A program made the position numbers and the translations under genes. A stretch of DNA of 64,000 nucleotides from JAJEFO01 sp022819605. Lineage in GTDB: Bacteria > Pseudomonadota > Alphaproteobacteria > Rhodobacterales > Rhodobacteraceae. Below the pieces are notes generated by a model, which was not told the origin of the DNA, did not search any database, and saw only the letters and a list, made by a program, of their open reading frames with translations. Shown piece by piece: positions 25,887-35,054 of this stretch. Numbering within the stretch: the first letter of the stretch is position 1; each line of letters begins with the position of its first letter. The stretch is taken from NCBI GenBank assembly GCA_965221545.1, contig OZ244901.1, positions 1,612,001 through 1,676,000 on the forward strand, read 5' to 3'.

Positions 25887-26906
25887 CTAAATCCCCAGAA
25901 ACACAGCGATGCGATCCACGATTCGCTTGTGCAGTGCCGCGCGGTCCGTGCCCGGAGGGTCGTCGCAGACCGGATCGTCGCCTTCGGCCGCCAGGATGGC
26001 CGATCCCTTCGGCTTGCAGGGCAGGAGGGCCGAGAAATGCGATGCCGGGGCCATGGTCTCGATCTCGGCACCGGGAACAAGGGAGCCGAACCCGCTCCCC
26101 GTCGCGCTGAAGTCGGTCGCCGGCAGACGGGATTCAGCATCCCCGAGCCCGATCAGCAACACCCTCTCCACCAGGTCGTGCGCATGGGCTCTTCCCAGCC
26201 CGTAGGTCAGTGCAGGATCTATGGCGGCGACGGCGCGGATGCGGTCGTCCTTGCGGCTGGCATCCCACTCCTCGACCGAATAGGCTGCAAGGTCGACCCC
26301 ACGCCGGGTGAGGTCGGCGCAGTGCCAAGGCGAGGCAAGCGCGGTCTCGCAATGCGCCGCATAGCCATGGAAGTCGGCGCGCAAGCCCCCGAGGGCAAGC
26401 GCCGTCCAGCCGCCAGCGGAGAAGCCCACCGCGTAGACCCGGGAGAAATCCGCACGCGCCGCAAGATCCCGCCGGGCGGCGAGCCAGTCGAGCGCGGCCC
26501 GGAGATCCTGCGTCCGCGTCCAGTGCTTGAGGCCCTCCTGGAGGTTGAAATCCCGTGTTGTGCTGTTCGGGTGGTTGACCGAAATTACGAGGGCGCCAGC
26601 CTCGGCCAGGCCTGCGGTCAGCCAGCTGAGCACGCCGATGTTGCCGCCAAGGCCGTGGCTCGCGAGAATCACGGGCAGCGGCCCTTCCGCCATCCGGGCA
26701 CCTTCGAGGACTGCGGTGCCGAAGAAGACGCCGTTCTCGCCGTAGGAAGTCGCTTGGCCGCCGCCGGCGGAAGGGTACCAGAGCGCGCCCGACATCTCGC
26801 GCCCGCGATGCTCTGCGGGGATGGTCACGCTTCGAAACCCCGCTGGTTCCGCAGCGGCGGCCTGGAGGCCAAGAATCAGGGTCGCGACCGCCAAAATGCA
26901 CTTCAT
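25887..26906 (-). CDS. Secreted alpha/beta hydrolase (dienelactone hydrolase / PAF-acetylhydrolase-like)
   Basis: 339-residue protein with a signal peptide (MKCILAVATLILGLQAAAAEP, cleavage near AAA-E). Family features are the oxyanion-side motif LPVILASHGLGGNIG, the nucleophile elbow AVGFSAGGWTAL, and a late histidine in APASHFSALLPC. Several cysteine residues suit the periplasm. The substrate is unknown. ATG 26906 gives the signal peptide; longer frames do not. It is divergent from an AraC regulator 115 bases away, which probably controls it. Confidence 0.8.
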   Translation of the reverse strand: MKCILAVATLILGLQAAAAEPAGFRSVTIPAEHRGREMSGALWYPSAGGGQATSYGENGVFFGTAVLEGARMAEGPLPVILASHGLGGNIGVLSWLTAGLAEAGALVISVNHPNSTTRDFNLQEGLKHWTRTQDLRAALDWLAARRDLAARADFSRVYAVGFSAGGWTALALGGLRADFHGYAAHCETALASPWHCADLTRRGVDLAAYSVEEWDASRKDDRIRAVAAIDPALTYGLGRAHAHDLVERVLLIGLGDAESRLPATDFSATGSGFGSLVPGAEIETMAPASHFSALLPCKPKGSAILAAEGDDPVCDDPPGTDRAALHKRIVDRIAVFLGI

Positions 26907-27021
26907 CGCTTGTCTCCCGTGCCAATCAGATTGGGCCGGACCATAGCAGGCGAAACGGGCGTCGCGTCCTCGAACCGGTTTCAGGTCGTCCGAGATCCGG
27001 TTTTGGGCCACAAGTGGCACC

Positions 27022-28038
27022 ATGATGCCGAGCCTTCCCTTGCCGCTTGTTTCCGCCTTCGTATTGGCATTCCTGCTTTTGCTGCTCCTGTCGCGTCGAG
27101 ACCGGCCCCGCCTGTTCGTCGCCCTCGTCGGGTTATGCGCCCTGCAGGCGGCAGTGATTGCGCTCGCGCAACATTACGGGATTGCCGCATTCAGATCGTT
27201 GCAGCCGATAACGGCCGCGGCGATCCCTCCGCTCGCCTGGGCGGCATTTCAGTTCACAGCCGTCAGACGGCCCCGCCTCCTGCCCGACCTTGTACATTGC
27301 GCCGGTCCCTTGCTTGCGCTGGCCGCATCCCTGGTCATGCCGGCGCTTCTCGATGCGCTCATCCCGGCACTATTCCTGGGCTATGGAGGAGCGATCTTCC
27401 TGGCCGCATGGCGCGGTGCCGACGCGCTGCCGCGTCTGCCGTTCACTGTCGGCAACACGCCAGGTCTGGTCTGGAAGGTCGTTGCGTTGTCGCTCGTGGT
27501 TTCTGCACTTGGAGATATGCTGTTCACGGCGGCGGCGATCAGCGGACGGTCAGGCTGGCTGCCCTGGATCGTCACCATTTTGTCCTCGCTCACACTGCTC
27601 GCGGTCGGCAGCCTCGTGATAGTGCGGAGCCTTGGAAGAGGCGAACGCGACCCGGGCCCGGAAGCCGCCCCGGATCCGCACGCCTCGGAAGCGGACGAGG
27701 AGCTGGTGGCTCGCCTCGACGCGATCCTCGAGAGCCGAAGGCTATATCTCGACCCCGAACTGACGCTTGCCCGGCTGGCTCGCGCGTTGCATGTGCCGGT
27801 AAAGCAGCTTTCCGCCGCGATCAACCGGAGCACCGGCGGCAATGTCTCGCGCCATGTCAACGGTTACCGGATTCGCGAGGCCTGCCGCGCGCTTGAGGCC
27901 GGGGCAAGCGTTACCGACGCAATGCTGGCTTCGGGCTTCAACACGAAGAGCAATTTCAACCGCGAGTTCCGGCGCATCACCGGGCTGACTCCTTCGGACT
28001 GGCGGAGCACTGCAACCGATCGGACGTCGCACCTATAG
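27022..28038 (+). CDS. Membrane-anchored AraC-family transcriptional regulator
   Basis: 338 residues. The first 205 are highly hydrophobic with about seven predicted membrane segments (starting FVLAFLLLLLLS). They are followed by a linker and an AraC/XylS DNA-binding domain at about 235-335: LTLARLARALHVPVKQLSAAIN and the second HTH NFNREFRRITGLTPSDWRS. The arrangement suits membrane-linked sensing with direct DNA binding. The likely target is the divergent hydrolase gene. Codon use is like the core genome. Confidence 0.85.
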   Translation: MMPSLPLPLVSAFVLAFLLLLLLSRRDRPRLFVALVGLCALQAAVIALAQHYGIAAFRSLQPITAAAIPPLAWAAFQFTAVRRPRLLPDLVHCAGPLLALAASLVMPALLDALIPALFLGYGGAIFLAAWRGADALPRLPFTVGNTPGLVWKVVALSLVVSALGDMLFTAAAISGRSGWLPWIVTILSSLTLLAVGSLVIVRSLGRGERDPGPEAAPDPHASEADEELVARLDAILESRRLYLDPELTLARLARALHVPVKQLSAAINRSTGGNVSRHVNGYRIREACRALEAGASVTDAMLASGFNTKSNFNREFRRITGLTPSDWRSTATDRTSHL

Positions 28039-28330
28039 CCCCCGGCCTCGGGTGTAGGAGGGGTTTCCCGACACCGCCATCGACACTGCACGCCATGCCA
28101 GTACATCGAAACCCGATTGCCGAATGCTGCCTGTTCGCCTCGATTCTCTCCCGGTGGTTTCTTGGCGCAACCGAAAGGTCTCCCTCGGGCGAGCTTGTCC
28201 GGCTGCTCTGGATGGCATCCGACATTCCCGTTGTTGATTTCCACGTTGACCTCTCCGCTTCAGAGGCCGGACTCCGGCGGTTTGCGACGCCGCCAAGGTC
28301 GCGCTCAGCCTGGAATGGTCTGTCGAGCGT

Positions 28331-28615
28331 TCAGCTTGTCCGCTCTGCCTTCATGTAGCTGCGCAGCACCATGTTGATGCGCGTCTGGTATCCCTTGCCG
28401 CCCGCCTTGAAGAAATCAAGAACATCTGCATCCAGCCGCAACGAGACGGCCTGCTTCGGTCGAGGCATCGTAACTTGAGCCCGCGACCAATCGAATTCGC
28501 CTTCGTCGTCGTCGCAAACCGGCTCAAGACCCGCCGCCTCTTCGCGACGGAGCCGCTCCCAGTCTGTCTTGCCTTCACTCTTGAGGCGGGTCGTTTCCCC
28601 CGCTGAACTTTTCAT
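28331..28615 (-). CDS. brnA: BrnA antitoxin
   Basis: 94-residue antitoxin of the BrnTA type II module. The charged N-terminal half (KTDWERLRREEA...DEGEFDWSRAQVTMPRPKQ) is followed by the ribbon-helix-helix part AVSLRLDADVLDFFKAGGKGYQTRINMVLRSYM, which binds DNA as well as toxin. ATG 28615 lies within the toxin gene's end (41-base overlap), the standard brnT-brnA order. Both partners look intact. Confidence 0.9.
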   Translation of the reverse strand: MKSSAGETTRLKSEGKTDWERLRREEAAGLEPVCDDDEGEFDWSRAQVTMPRPKQAVSLRLDADVLDFFKAGGKGYQTRINMVLRSYMKAERTS

Positions 28616-28877
28616 CGTAATTCTCCCGTTCCTTTCGGTTGGCCCGGCGGGCACTGATGAGCCGGATCTTTTCTCCCCGGAACGTGTAGATCACCGAGAT
28701 GATCAATCCCTCCAGGCTGCCGACAGCAATCCATCGCTCTTCACCTTTCTGGCTTGAAGGTGCATGCAGCACTGGCCCCCCGTCGAAGATCAGCTTTGCG
28801 TCTTCAAAATCGATTCCGTGTTTCCTGATCGTCGAACGACGCTTGGCGTCGTCCCACTCAAATTCCCAGTCTGCCAT
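28575..28877 (-). CDS. brnT: BrnT RNase toxin
   Basis: 100-residue RelE-fold ribonuclease toxin. Family features are WEFEWDDAKRRSTIRKHGIDFEDAKLIF at the start, ERWIAVGSLEGLIISVIYT in the middle and IRLISARRANRKERENYDE at the end, including the arginine-rich catalytic region. It inhibits translation by RNA cleavage unless bound by BrnA. The gene lies upstream of and overlaps brnA. A near-perfect dyad at 28984-28998 lies about 107 bases upstream. Confidence 0.92.
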   Translation of the reverse strand: MADWEFEWDDAKRRSTIRKHGIDFEDAKLIFDGGPVLHAPSSQKGEERWIAVGSLEGLIISVIYTFRGEKIRLISARRANRKERENYDEKFSGGNDPPQE

Positions 28878-28983
28878 CCTCGATGGTTCCTTTTTGCTGT
28901 AATTCGCAGCAGTTTCATCGTAACGCTCTCCATGCCCAATTTCTCATAGAAGCGAAGCACAATGCTTCCGCTCCAGTAACGTG

Positions 28984-28998
28984 TATACATGATGTATA
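28984..28998. promoter_or_regulatory. Dyad upstream of brnTA
   Basis: TATACAT-G-ATGTATA, a perfect 7-bp inverted repeat in a locally AT-rich patch upstream of brnT. BrnA proteins autoregulate through inverted repeats, so this is a candidate operator. It is rather far (107 bases) from the brnT ATG, which leaves room for a leader or a small decayed gene in between. Confidence 0.45.
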
Positions 28999-29365
28999 TA
29001 CAAACTTCTTGATTTGCAACCGAACTCTGGTCTGCCAGGATCACTTGGCTTCGAGCCCGTGGCTTGCTGGCAACATCGCCAAGTTTCCCTCGGGCCGTTG
29101 AGCGCTTCCAAGAGCCGGATGGCAGTACGTCTGCGCTCGGCTTCAGCAGTCTGGATCGGAAGTGGCACTCGGCAAACGGACGCGCCGGGTGCCATTGCCT
29201 GAAACTGTCGTGGGCAGCTCCGAAGGGAGAGATGCATTTGGGCGTTATATACATGACTAACCATCAATCAGCCGTACGGGGTCGTCCCACACCCCTGACT
29301 CACCGGCGCTCGCAGCCTCGCCTGTCATAAGAATCCGAACGTCCTCGGGCGATCCGTGCGGCCCG
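28999..29365. other. Gene-free interval left of IS630 remnant
   Basis: No convincing gene. On the minus strand just left of this interval (about 28902-28985) a fragment reading IVLRFYEKLGMESVTM resembles the C-terminal end of GNAT acetyltransferases, but it is too short to call. The rest shows no motifs, repeats or terminators. Confidence 0.4.
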
Positions 29366-29500
29366 TGCGCACTTGCTCATCCTGCCGCCGTACAGTCCGG
29401 ACCTGAACCCGATCGAACAGGCATTCGCCAAGATCAAGCACCGGCTCTGGAATGCCGCCGCCCGGTCCTGGGAGGCGCTCTGGCGCGCCGTGATCTGGAC
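29366..29500 (+). pseudogene. Second IS630-family transposase remnant
   Basis: The plus strand encodes AHLLILPPYSPDLNPIEQ and AFAKIKHRLWNAAARSWEALWRAV, again the IS630 transposase C-terminal block. It is similar to, but clearly diverged from, the remnant at 23.9-24.1 kb and lies in opposite orientation. The terminal CAKYLRNAGY block is missing, so it is shorter. No terminal repeat was recognised. Confidence 0.75.
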
Positions 29501-29691
29501 TGGAGTCAGTTCGGGACTTGTTCAAGTGCGTGGAAAGATCCGGCTGGAACTTCCCTTCTCGGTGCCGAGAACAGAAGGCAATGCCGAGGTGCATTCGCGT
29601 CGCGCAAACGAGCGAAGTGACGTGTTCTCGAATATGCGGGTGCTCTCGCTTTCCGGTTGATGGGCATGCGCAATCTGCCTAAACGCACCGC

Positions 29692-30480
29692 ATGCAGGGA
29701 AGCGCCAATCTCAACGTCATGGTCAAGGCGGCTCGACGTGCCGGAAGGAGCCTGGCGAAGGACTTTCACGAAGTTGAGAATCTCCAGGTGTCATCGAAAG
29801 GCGCGGGCGATTTCGTCAGCCGTGCGGACATAGCCGCAGAGGGCATCATTCGCGAGGTGCTTAGAGAGGCACGTCCGAACTACGGCTGGATTGGCGAAGA
29901 AAGCGGTGAGGAAGAGGGCAAGGATCCGACGCGGCATTGGATCGTCGACCCGCTCGACGGCACCACGAACTTCCTGCACGGAATGCCCCACTGGGCGATT
30001 TCCATCGCGCTGGAGCACAAGGGCGAGGTCATCGCGGCGGTGATTTTCGATCCTGCAAAGGATGAAATGTTCGTCGCCGAGAAAGGCCAGGGGGCCTGGC
30101 TGAACTCGCAGCGCCTGCGCGTCAGCAACCGAAACAAGATGATCGAGTCGGTTTTTGAGACCGGCCTTCCGTTTGCAGACCGGGCTCACCTCCCTGACAT
30201 GCTGCGGGAACTGTCCCGAATCCTGCCAGTGACCGCCGGTGTGCGGCAATTCGGAGCCGCGGCACTCGGATTGGCATACGTTGCGGCAGGTCGATACGAG
30301 GGATTCTGGGAACGAGAACTTCGTCCTTGGGACGTCGCGGCTGGAATTTTGCTCGTGCGCGAGGCGGGAGGGTTCTTGGACGGAATCGTCGCGAACACCG
30401 ATCCCATGGTGACCGGCGACGTCTTGGCCGCAAATTCCGTTATTTACGAGGCATTTGCCAAGGTGATCCGCACCGCGTGA
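29692..30480 (+). CDS. suhB: Inositol monophosphatase family protein
   Basis: 262-residue Mg-dependent phosphatase of the IMPase/SuhB family. Motif A is WIVDPLDGTTNFLHG. The upstream metal-binding glutamates are in WIGEESGEEE, and motif B is WDVAAGILLVREAGG. SuhB proteins hydrolyse inositol-1-phosphate and also act in rRNA antitermination; which applies here is unknown. It starts at ATG 29692, just right of the IS630 remnant, so its native upstream region may have been replaced. Confidence 0.9.
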   Translation: MQGSANLNVMVKAARRAGRSLAKDFHEVENLQVSSKGAGDFVSRADIAAEGIIREVLREARPNYGWIGEESGEEEGKDPTRHWIVDPLDGTTNFLHGMPHWAISIALEHKGEVIAAVIFDPAKDEMFVAEKGQGAWLNSQRLRVSNRNKMIESVFETGLPFADRAHLPDMLRELSRILPVTAGVRQFGAAALGLAYVAAGRYEGFWERELRPWDVAAGILLVREAGGFLDGIVANTDPMVTGDVLAANSVIYEAFAKVIRTA

Positions 30481-30550
30481 AATTCGTGCTTGCCGCAATG
30501 GCGCGAAACCCCTCGAACAGGACGCCAATGCCCGCGGACCATGGGTGGCC

Positions 30551-31777
30551 TCAACTGTCCTTTCCTTCGCGAATCCGTCCCAGAAGCCGCCCGATGACGA
30601 ACGAGGTTCTTGGCGCGTAGACGTAGCGAGTGCGGGTCTTTGCGCTGCGGCTTTGCATCCGGATGAGGCTGAACGCGATCAGGACCACATGTGCCAACGC
30701 CACGAACGCGAACATAGCAGAGGAGCCGAACCTGTCGATCAGGGATGCCACCAGCCATGGCGAAGCAATGGCGCCCACGGCATAGTAGAAGATGAATGCC
30801 GCCGAGATGTCCACTCGTTCGTCCTGGCTCGCGAAGTCGTGGGCATGGGCTGTGGCAACGGAATATATGGGAAACGTGATCATGCCGAACAGTCCTGCAG
30901 CAGCAAATGCGGAACCTGTGCCGTTTGCGGTAAACGTGACCATCACGGCGCAGGAGAGAATTGCCAGCGCTGAAAGCGCGATCAGCACGATGCGACGGTC
31001 ATAGCGGTCGGCCGCCCAGCCCACCGGATACTGGCTCAGCGCCCCGCCAAGAACAAAGGCCGCGAGAAACAGCGCGATCTCGTCGTTCGAGAGCCCGACT
31101 TCAACCCCGTAGATCGGTCCGACCATTCGGAATGCGGCGGCTGTCAGGCCGGCCGACACGACGCCGGCGACCGCAAGCGGCGAACGTTCCCATGCAAGCC
31201 CGGGCCGGAGACGCCGGGCCTTCGGTACCACGGGCTGCTCGATGCGTGTCAGGACGAGAGGCACAAGCGCGGCGCAGCAAATGAGCGCAAGGATGTTGTA
31301 CGAAACGTAACTGGCAGGCTCGAGAACCGAGATCATCAATTGGGCGGCCAGCGCCCCGCTGATGTCGACGACACGGTACACACCGATGGCCCGACCCCTT
31401 GTTGCGTTAGTGACCTTCGCTTGAAGCCAGCTTTCCACGACCGTGTAACAGCCCGCGATGCAAATCCCCGAAAGCACTCGCATGACCATCCAGGCCGTTG
31501 CGTCAACGATCAGCATGTGGCTGAGGATGCCGATCGTGCCCGCAGCGGTGAAGGCCGCAAAGGTTCGCGAGTGTCCGACATCACTCAGGATTCGCGGCGC
31601 CCAAATGCAGCCGATGAAGAAACCGAAAAAATGCGCGGAGCCCAGGAGCCCGATCTCGGAACGCGTGAAATCGAGCTGGATTCCAGAGATGGCGTCAAGA
31701 GGCGCGAGTCCCCCCGATCCGAGCTGCAGCAGCAGGACTGACAGGAGCAGGGCCGCAAATGAAATCAACATGCGCAT
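30551..31777 (-). CDS. MFS transporter
   Basis: 408-residue inner-membrane carrier with twelve hydrophobic segments (first: LISFAALLLSVLLLQLGSGGLAPL). The family loop-2 motif is degenerate (GFFIGCIWAPRILSDVGHSR), and the repeat motif between segments 8 and 9 is GWAADRYDRRIVLI. The substrate cannot be told from sequence. The sugar/cyanate-like YcaD/MFS_1 group is the best fit. It converges with suhB. Confidence 0.85.
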   Translation of the reverse strand: MRMLISFAALLLSVLLLQLGSGGLAPLDAISGIQLDFTRSEIGLLGSAHFFGFFIGCIWAPRILSDVGHSRTFAAFTAAGTIGILSHMLIVDATAWMVMRVLSGICIAGCYTVVESWLQAKVTNATRGRAIGVYRVVDISGALAAQLMISVLEPASYVSYNILALICCAALVPLVLTRIEQPVVPKARRLRPGLAWERSPLAVAGVVSAGLTAAAFRMVGPIYGVEVGLSNDEIALFLAAFVLGGALSQYPVGWAADRYDRRIVLIALSALAILSCAVMVTFTANGTGSAFAAAGLFGMITFPIYSVATAHAHDFASQDERVDISAAFIFYYAVGAIASPWLVASLIDRFGSSAMFAFVALAHVVLIAFSLIRMQSRSAKTRTRYVYAPRTSFVIGRLLGRIREGKDS

Positions 31778-32077
31778 TTGTCGCCACTATTCGTGCGTCC
31801 TGAATTCCCGCGATCGCTTGAATTCGACATCGGAAGGGCGATTTTGTGCGTGAATTGCGTTTCTTCGACAGCACATGCCGTCTTCAACGCGGGCGACTGC
31901 CTCAAGAAGCCGCGGTCACGTCCGGCGCGTTTCGGTTCCTCCTGGATCCGTTGCCGTCAAGGTCGCTGAGTCTCACGAGTGGCGTTGCCTTTACACCGGG
32001 CGCGCTATCGGCCAGTCCGCATGCCTCAGGTCATCCGCTCGCGATCCCAGGGGCGCCGGCAAGGGGCAATGCCGCCC
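31778..32077. other. Gene-free 300-base interval
   Basis: Separates the MFS transporter gene (its start side) from the end of the enolase-superfamily gene. Probably holds the MFS promoter on the minus strand. No gene, terminator or repeat could be supported. Confidence 0.4.
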
Positions 32078-33211
32078 TCACTGCCTGTCCAGCAATTCGG
32101 TTCGATGTCTCGCCAGTGTATCCGGATCCGGCCTGACGCCCAGGCCGGCACCCCGCGGCAACCGGACCTTGCCGTCCGACACCGGCAGCCCGGGGTCGGT
32201 GATGTCGGCACTGGCAAAATAGGTGGACATGTAGAACTCGCAGCCAAGAGTGAGTTCCGGCAAGGCCGCCGCCAAGTGCGTTCCTGCAGCGTGCGCAATG
32301 GAAGTCTCGAACATGCAGCCGCAATAGACCCCGATGCCAGCAGCGCGCGCGACGGCCGCCACTTCAAGGCAACGCCGGATGCCGCCTGACTTCATGATCT
32401 TGAGCGAGAAGATGTCGGCAATCCTCATATGTGCGCCTTCCACGGCTTCCACCACGCCGAACACGCTCTCATCCGCCATGACGGGGACGTCCACGGCCTG
32501 AGTGATCGCGGCAAGTGCCGCGCGTTCGTGCCGCTTGACCGGCTGCTCGACAAAATCCGGACGAAAGGCCTCCAGATCGCGCACGGTGCGGATGGCATCG
32601 AAGGCGGCAAGGCCTTGGTTGTAGTCGATCCGGAGGCCCATCTCGTCGCCGTAGAGCGCACGAAGCCTTTCAAGCCGCATCAGGTCGAATTCGTGATCCT
32701 TGAACCCGGTCTTCAGCTTGAAGAGGCGGACACCGTCTTCCCAAAGGCGGGCGACATCCTCGAGATCGGCATCGAAGTCGGGATTAGCGACCGAAAAGCT
32801 CAATCCGATTTCCGTGCGGGAGATGCCGCCCGACATCTCCGCGATGGACAACCCCGCGATCTGGCCGGCAAGGTCGAGCAGGGCGCATTCAAGTGCCGCC
32901 TTTGCCTCGAAATGACCTACGAGGACGGAGTCGGCGACATGCATCAGACGCGTGACCTGCACCGGGTCCGCTCCAAGCACATGCGGCCGCAGGTAAGTGT
33001 GAAGAGCTGCCGCCGATCCTTCGACCGTCCCGGTAAAGACGGGCCATGGCGAAGCCTCGCCCCAGCCTGTCAGCCCGGTGTCGGTGGAAAGTTCGAGAAT
33101 GGCTGCGTTGATGCCCGAGACATCGCCCGAACCGTGTGAGTGCGTCGTCTTGGCCGGAACGTGCACCACATGGACCCGGAACCCATCTATGCGGTGCTCG
33201 GCCACGGTCAT
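32078..33211 (-). CDS. Enolase-superfamily enzyme (muconate lactonizing subgroup)
   Basis: 377-residue mandelate racemase/muconate lactonizing-type enzyme. The MLE-subgroup catalytic residues are visible. The KxK motif is in LFKLKTGF, metal ligands are in RIDYNQGL, EQPVKR and MADESVF, and the second catalytic lysine is in SLKIMKSGG. Possible activities include cycloisomerisation, N-acylamino acid racemisation or dipeptide epimerisation; the substrate cannot be assigned. ATG 33211 overlaps the stop of the ThDP enzyme (TGATG), though ATG 33223 is also possible. The coupling indicates one pathway. Confidence 0.85.
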   Translation of the reverse strand: MTVAEHRIDGFRVHVVHVPAKTTHSHGSGDVSGINAAILELSTDTGLTGWGEASPWPVFTGTVEGSAAALHTYLRPHVLGADPVQVTRLMHVADSVLVGHFEAKAALECALLDLAGQIAGLSIAEMSGGISRTEIGLSFSVANPDFDADLEDVARLWEDGVRLFKLKTGFKDHEFDLMRLERLRALYGDEMGLRIDYNQGLAAFDAIRTVRDLEAFRPDFVEQPVKRHERAALAAITQAVDVPVMADESVFGVVEAVEGAHMRIADIFSLKIMKSGGIRRCLEVAAVARAAGIGVYCGCMFETSIAHAAGTHLAAALPELTLGCEFYMSTYFASADITDPGLPVSDGKVRLPRGAGLGVRPDPDTLARHRTELLDRQ

Positions 33212-34911
33212 CAGGCAATCCATTCGCTGACAGGTGCACGTGCGTCCTGAAGCGGCTGGCTGATCACGTCAACCAGCGTGGGCCCCGGGTGCTCGACCGC
33301 CCTGCGCAACGTGGCCTCGAGGTTTTCCGGGTCATCCGCGCGGAACGCCGTGACCCCGAACGCCTCCGCCACCGCGCGGTGGTCGGTGCGGTCGAAATCG
33401 ACCGAGTAGTAGCGTTCGCCGAACGCGGCTTTCTGACCGGCCTTGATCCAGCCATAGGACGCGTTCGAGAACACGATGAAGGTCACTGGCAGTCCCAGGC
33501 GCGTGACGGTTTCAAGTTCGCCGCAGGTGAAGCCGAAGCTGCCGTCGCCCATGAGACTGACCACCTTGTGTCCGGGCGCGCCGACTGCGGCCCCGACGGC
33601 CGCCGAGAGCGCGTAGCCGAGAGCACCATGTGCGCGGTTGGAGAATAGTTTGCGACCTGAAGTATTCAATTCGTAAAACGCCGAAATGTAAGGGCAGGGC
33701 GTGCCGGGGTCGCCGACGACAATGGCATCGTCATCGAGAATGCGTCGCAGCATCGCGATGGTCCGTTCCGGCAGGATTGGCGCGTCCAGGCTTGCCGCCA
33801 GGGCGTGGAACTTCCTCCACTTCCGGGCCTTCGGATCCGCTATGGCAGCAGCACCACCGAAACTGCGCGAAACGTCGCGGGCAGCAAGTGCGGAGTTCAG
33901 TGCGGCGAGGGCGAGGCGCGCGTCCGACACCACCGCCACTTCTGTTCTGTACGAAGCGCCAATCACTTCCGGATCGCTGTCGACATGGAGAATCCGCGTC
34001 CCCTTCGCCGGATAGCGCCAGAGTTCGGTTGTCACCGATCCGGCCCTGCATCCTGCGAAGAGCACAAGGTCGGCCTGCTTGACCAGCTCGCGGGTTTCGG
34101 GAACGCCACCGTTCGAGCCGACGACTCCGATGCAGTTCGGGTGAGTCTCGGGAATTGCGCCCTGACCGCTGACGGTCGTGGCAACCGCCATGTCGAGAGC
34201 TTCGACGAGCGCCTTCAACTCGTTCTCGCCACGTGCCAGGACGACGCCGCCTCCGCAGATTAACAGCGGGAAGCGGGCGGAAAGCAGCGCGTCAAGGCAG
34301 GCATCGATGGCTGCCATGTCGGGGCCGCTGGGATAGGCCGGAAACGTGGCATGCGCAGGATCGGACCAAATGTCTTCGGAATTGGCCTCGCCGCGCTGAA
34401 CGTCGATGGGAAAGCCGAGATGCGCGGTCCCAGGACGTCCGGTAGTCATCTTTCGGAAGGCTGTGCGAACAGCGTCAGGGACCTGATCGGCATGCTGGAT
34501 GACCTGGTTGAACTTGGTCAGTGGCCGCATGAGCCCTTCCTGGTCGAGCTCGGTCAAGGGATAATGGCCCTTGGCGCGGGTGCTGACGTCGGAAGTGATG
34601 GAAAGGACCGGTATTGAACTTTCGTTGGCTTCCACGAGGCCGGGCAGGATGTAGGTCGCACCGCCTCCCGAAGGACCTTCGCAGATGCCTGGGCGTCCGG
34701 TGACTCGCGCATAACCGTCGGCCATGTAAGCCGCCGAACGTTCGTCCCGGGTCAGAACATGTGATATCCCGTGGTCAAGACGGTAAAGGGCGTCATAGAA
34801 GGGCAGCGTCGTGTCCCCGCAAAGCCCGAATATGTGCTGGACGCCGTGGGCTTCGAGCATCCGCACCATCGCATCGGCTCCCGTCAGGGCATTCCTAGGC
34901 TCACTCGTCAT
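33211..34911 (-). CDS. Thiamine diphosphate-dependent enzyme (acetolactate synthase-like)
   Basis: 566-residue ThDP enzyme with the three-domain acetolactate synthase/benzoylformate decarboxylase layout. The activating glutamate is in RDERSAAYMADGYARVTG. The cofactor motif is GDGSFGFTCGELETV through FSNASYGW. It lacks the paired small regulatory subunit and the FAD-specific features cannot be judged by eye, so a catabolic decarboxylase or lyase role is as likely as ILV biosynthesis. Translationally coupled to the downstream MLE-type enzyme. Confidence 0.85.
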   Translation of the reverse strand: MTSEPRNALTGADAMVRMLEAHGVQHIFGLCGDTTLPFYDALYRLDHGISHVLTRDERSAAYMADGYARVTGRPGICEGPSGGGATYILPGLVEANESSIPVLSITSDVSTRAKGHYPLTELDQEGLMRPLTKFNQVIQHADQVPDAVRTAFRKMTTGRPGTAHLGFPIDVQRGEANSEDIWSDPAHATFPAYPSGPDMAAIDACLDALLSARFPLLICGGGVVLARGENELKALVEALDMAVATTVSGQGAIPETHPNCIGVVGSNGGVPETRELVKQADLVLFAGCRAGSVTTELWRYPAKGTRILHVDSDPEVIGASYRTEVAVVSDARLALAALNSALAARDVSRSFGGAAAIADPKARKWRKFHALAASLDAPILPERTIAMLRRILDDDAIVVGDPGTPCPYISAFYELNTSGRKLFSNRAHGALGYALSAAVGAAVGAPGHKVVSLMGDGSFGFTCGELETVTRLGLPVTFIVFSNASYGWIKAGQKAAFGERYYSVDFDRTDHRAVAEAFGVTAFRADDPENLEATLRRAVEHPGPTLVDVISQPLQDARAPVSEWIA

Positions 34912-35000
34912 GAATTCCTGTCCCTCCGAATCTAGATGGCATCACATGCCGGAACCGAGCGACGCGCAAGATGCCTTTGACGGCTGTCGTCGGGCAGGAG

Positions 35001-35050
35001 CATCTCGACTGCGGTCAGCGGCTCCTCGCGGTCGAGATGCCTGATTTTTT
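35001..35050 (+). terminator. Rho-independent terminator (plus strand)
   Basis: CATCTCGACTGCG pairs with CGCGGTCGAGATG (13-bp stem including one T-G pair, 13-base loop, 35001-35039), followed by CCTGA and T6 (35045-35050). There is no plus-strand protein gene upstream, so it would end a short unannotated transcript starting somewhere right of 34.9 kb. Confidence 0.7.
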
Positions 35051-35054
35051 CGAA

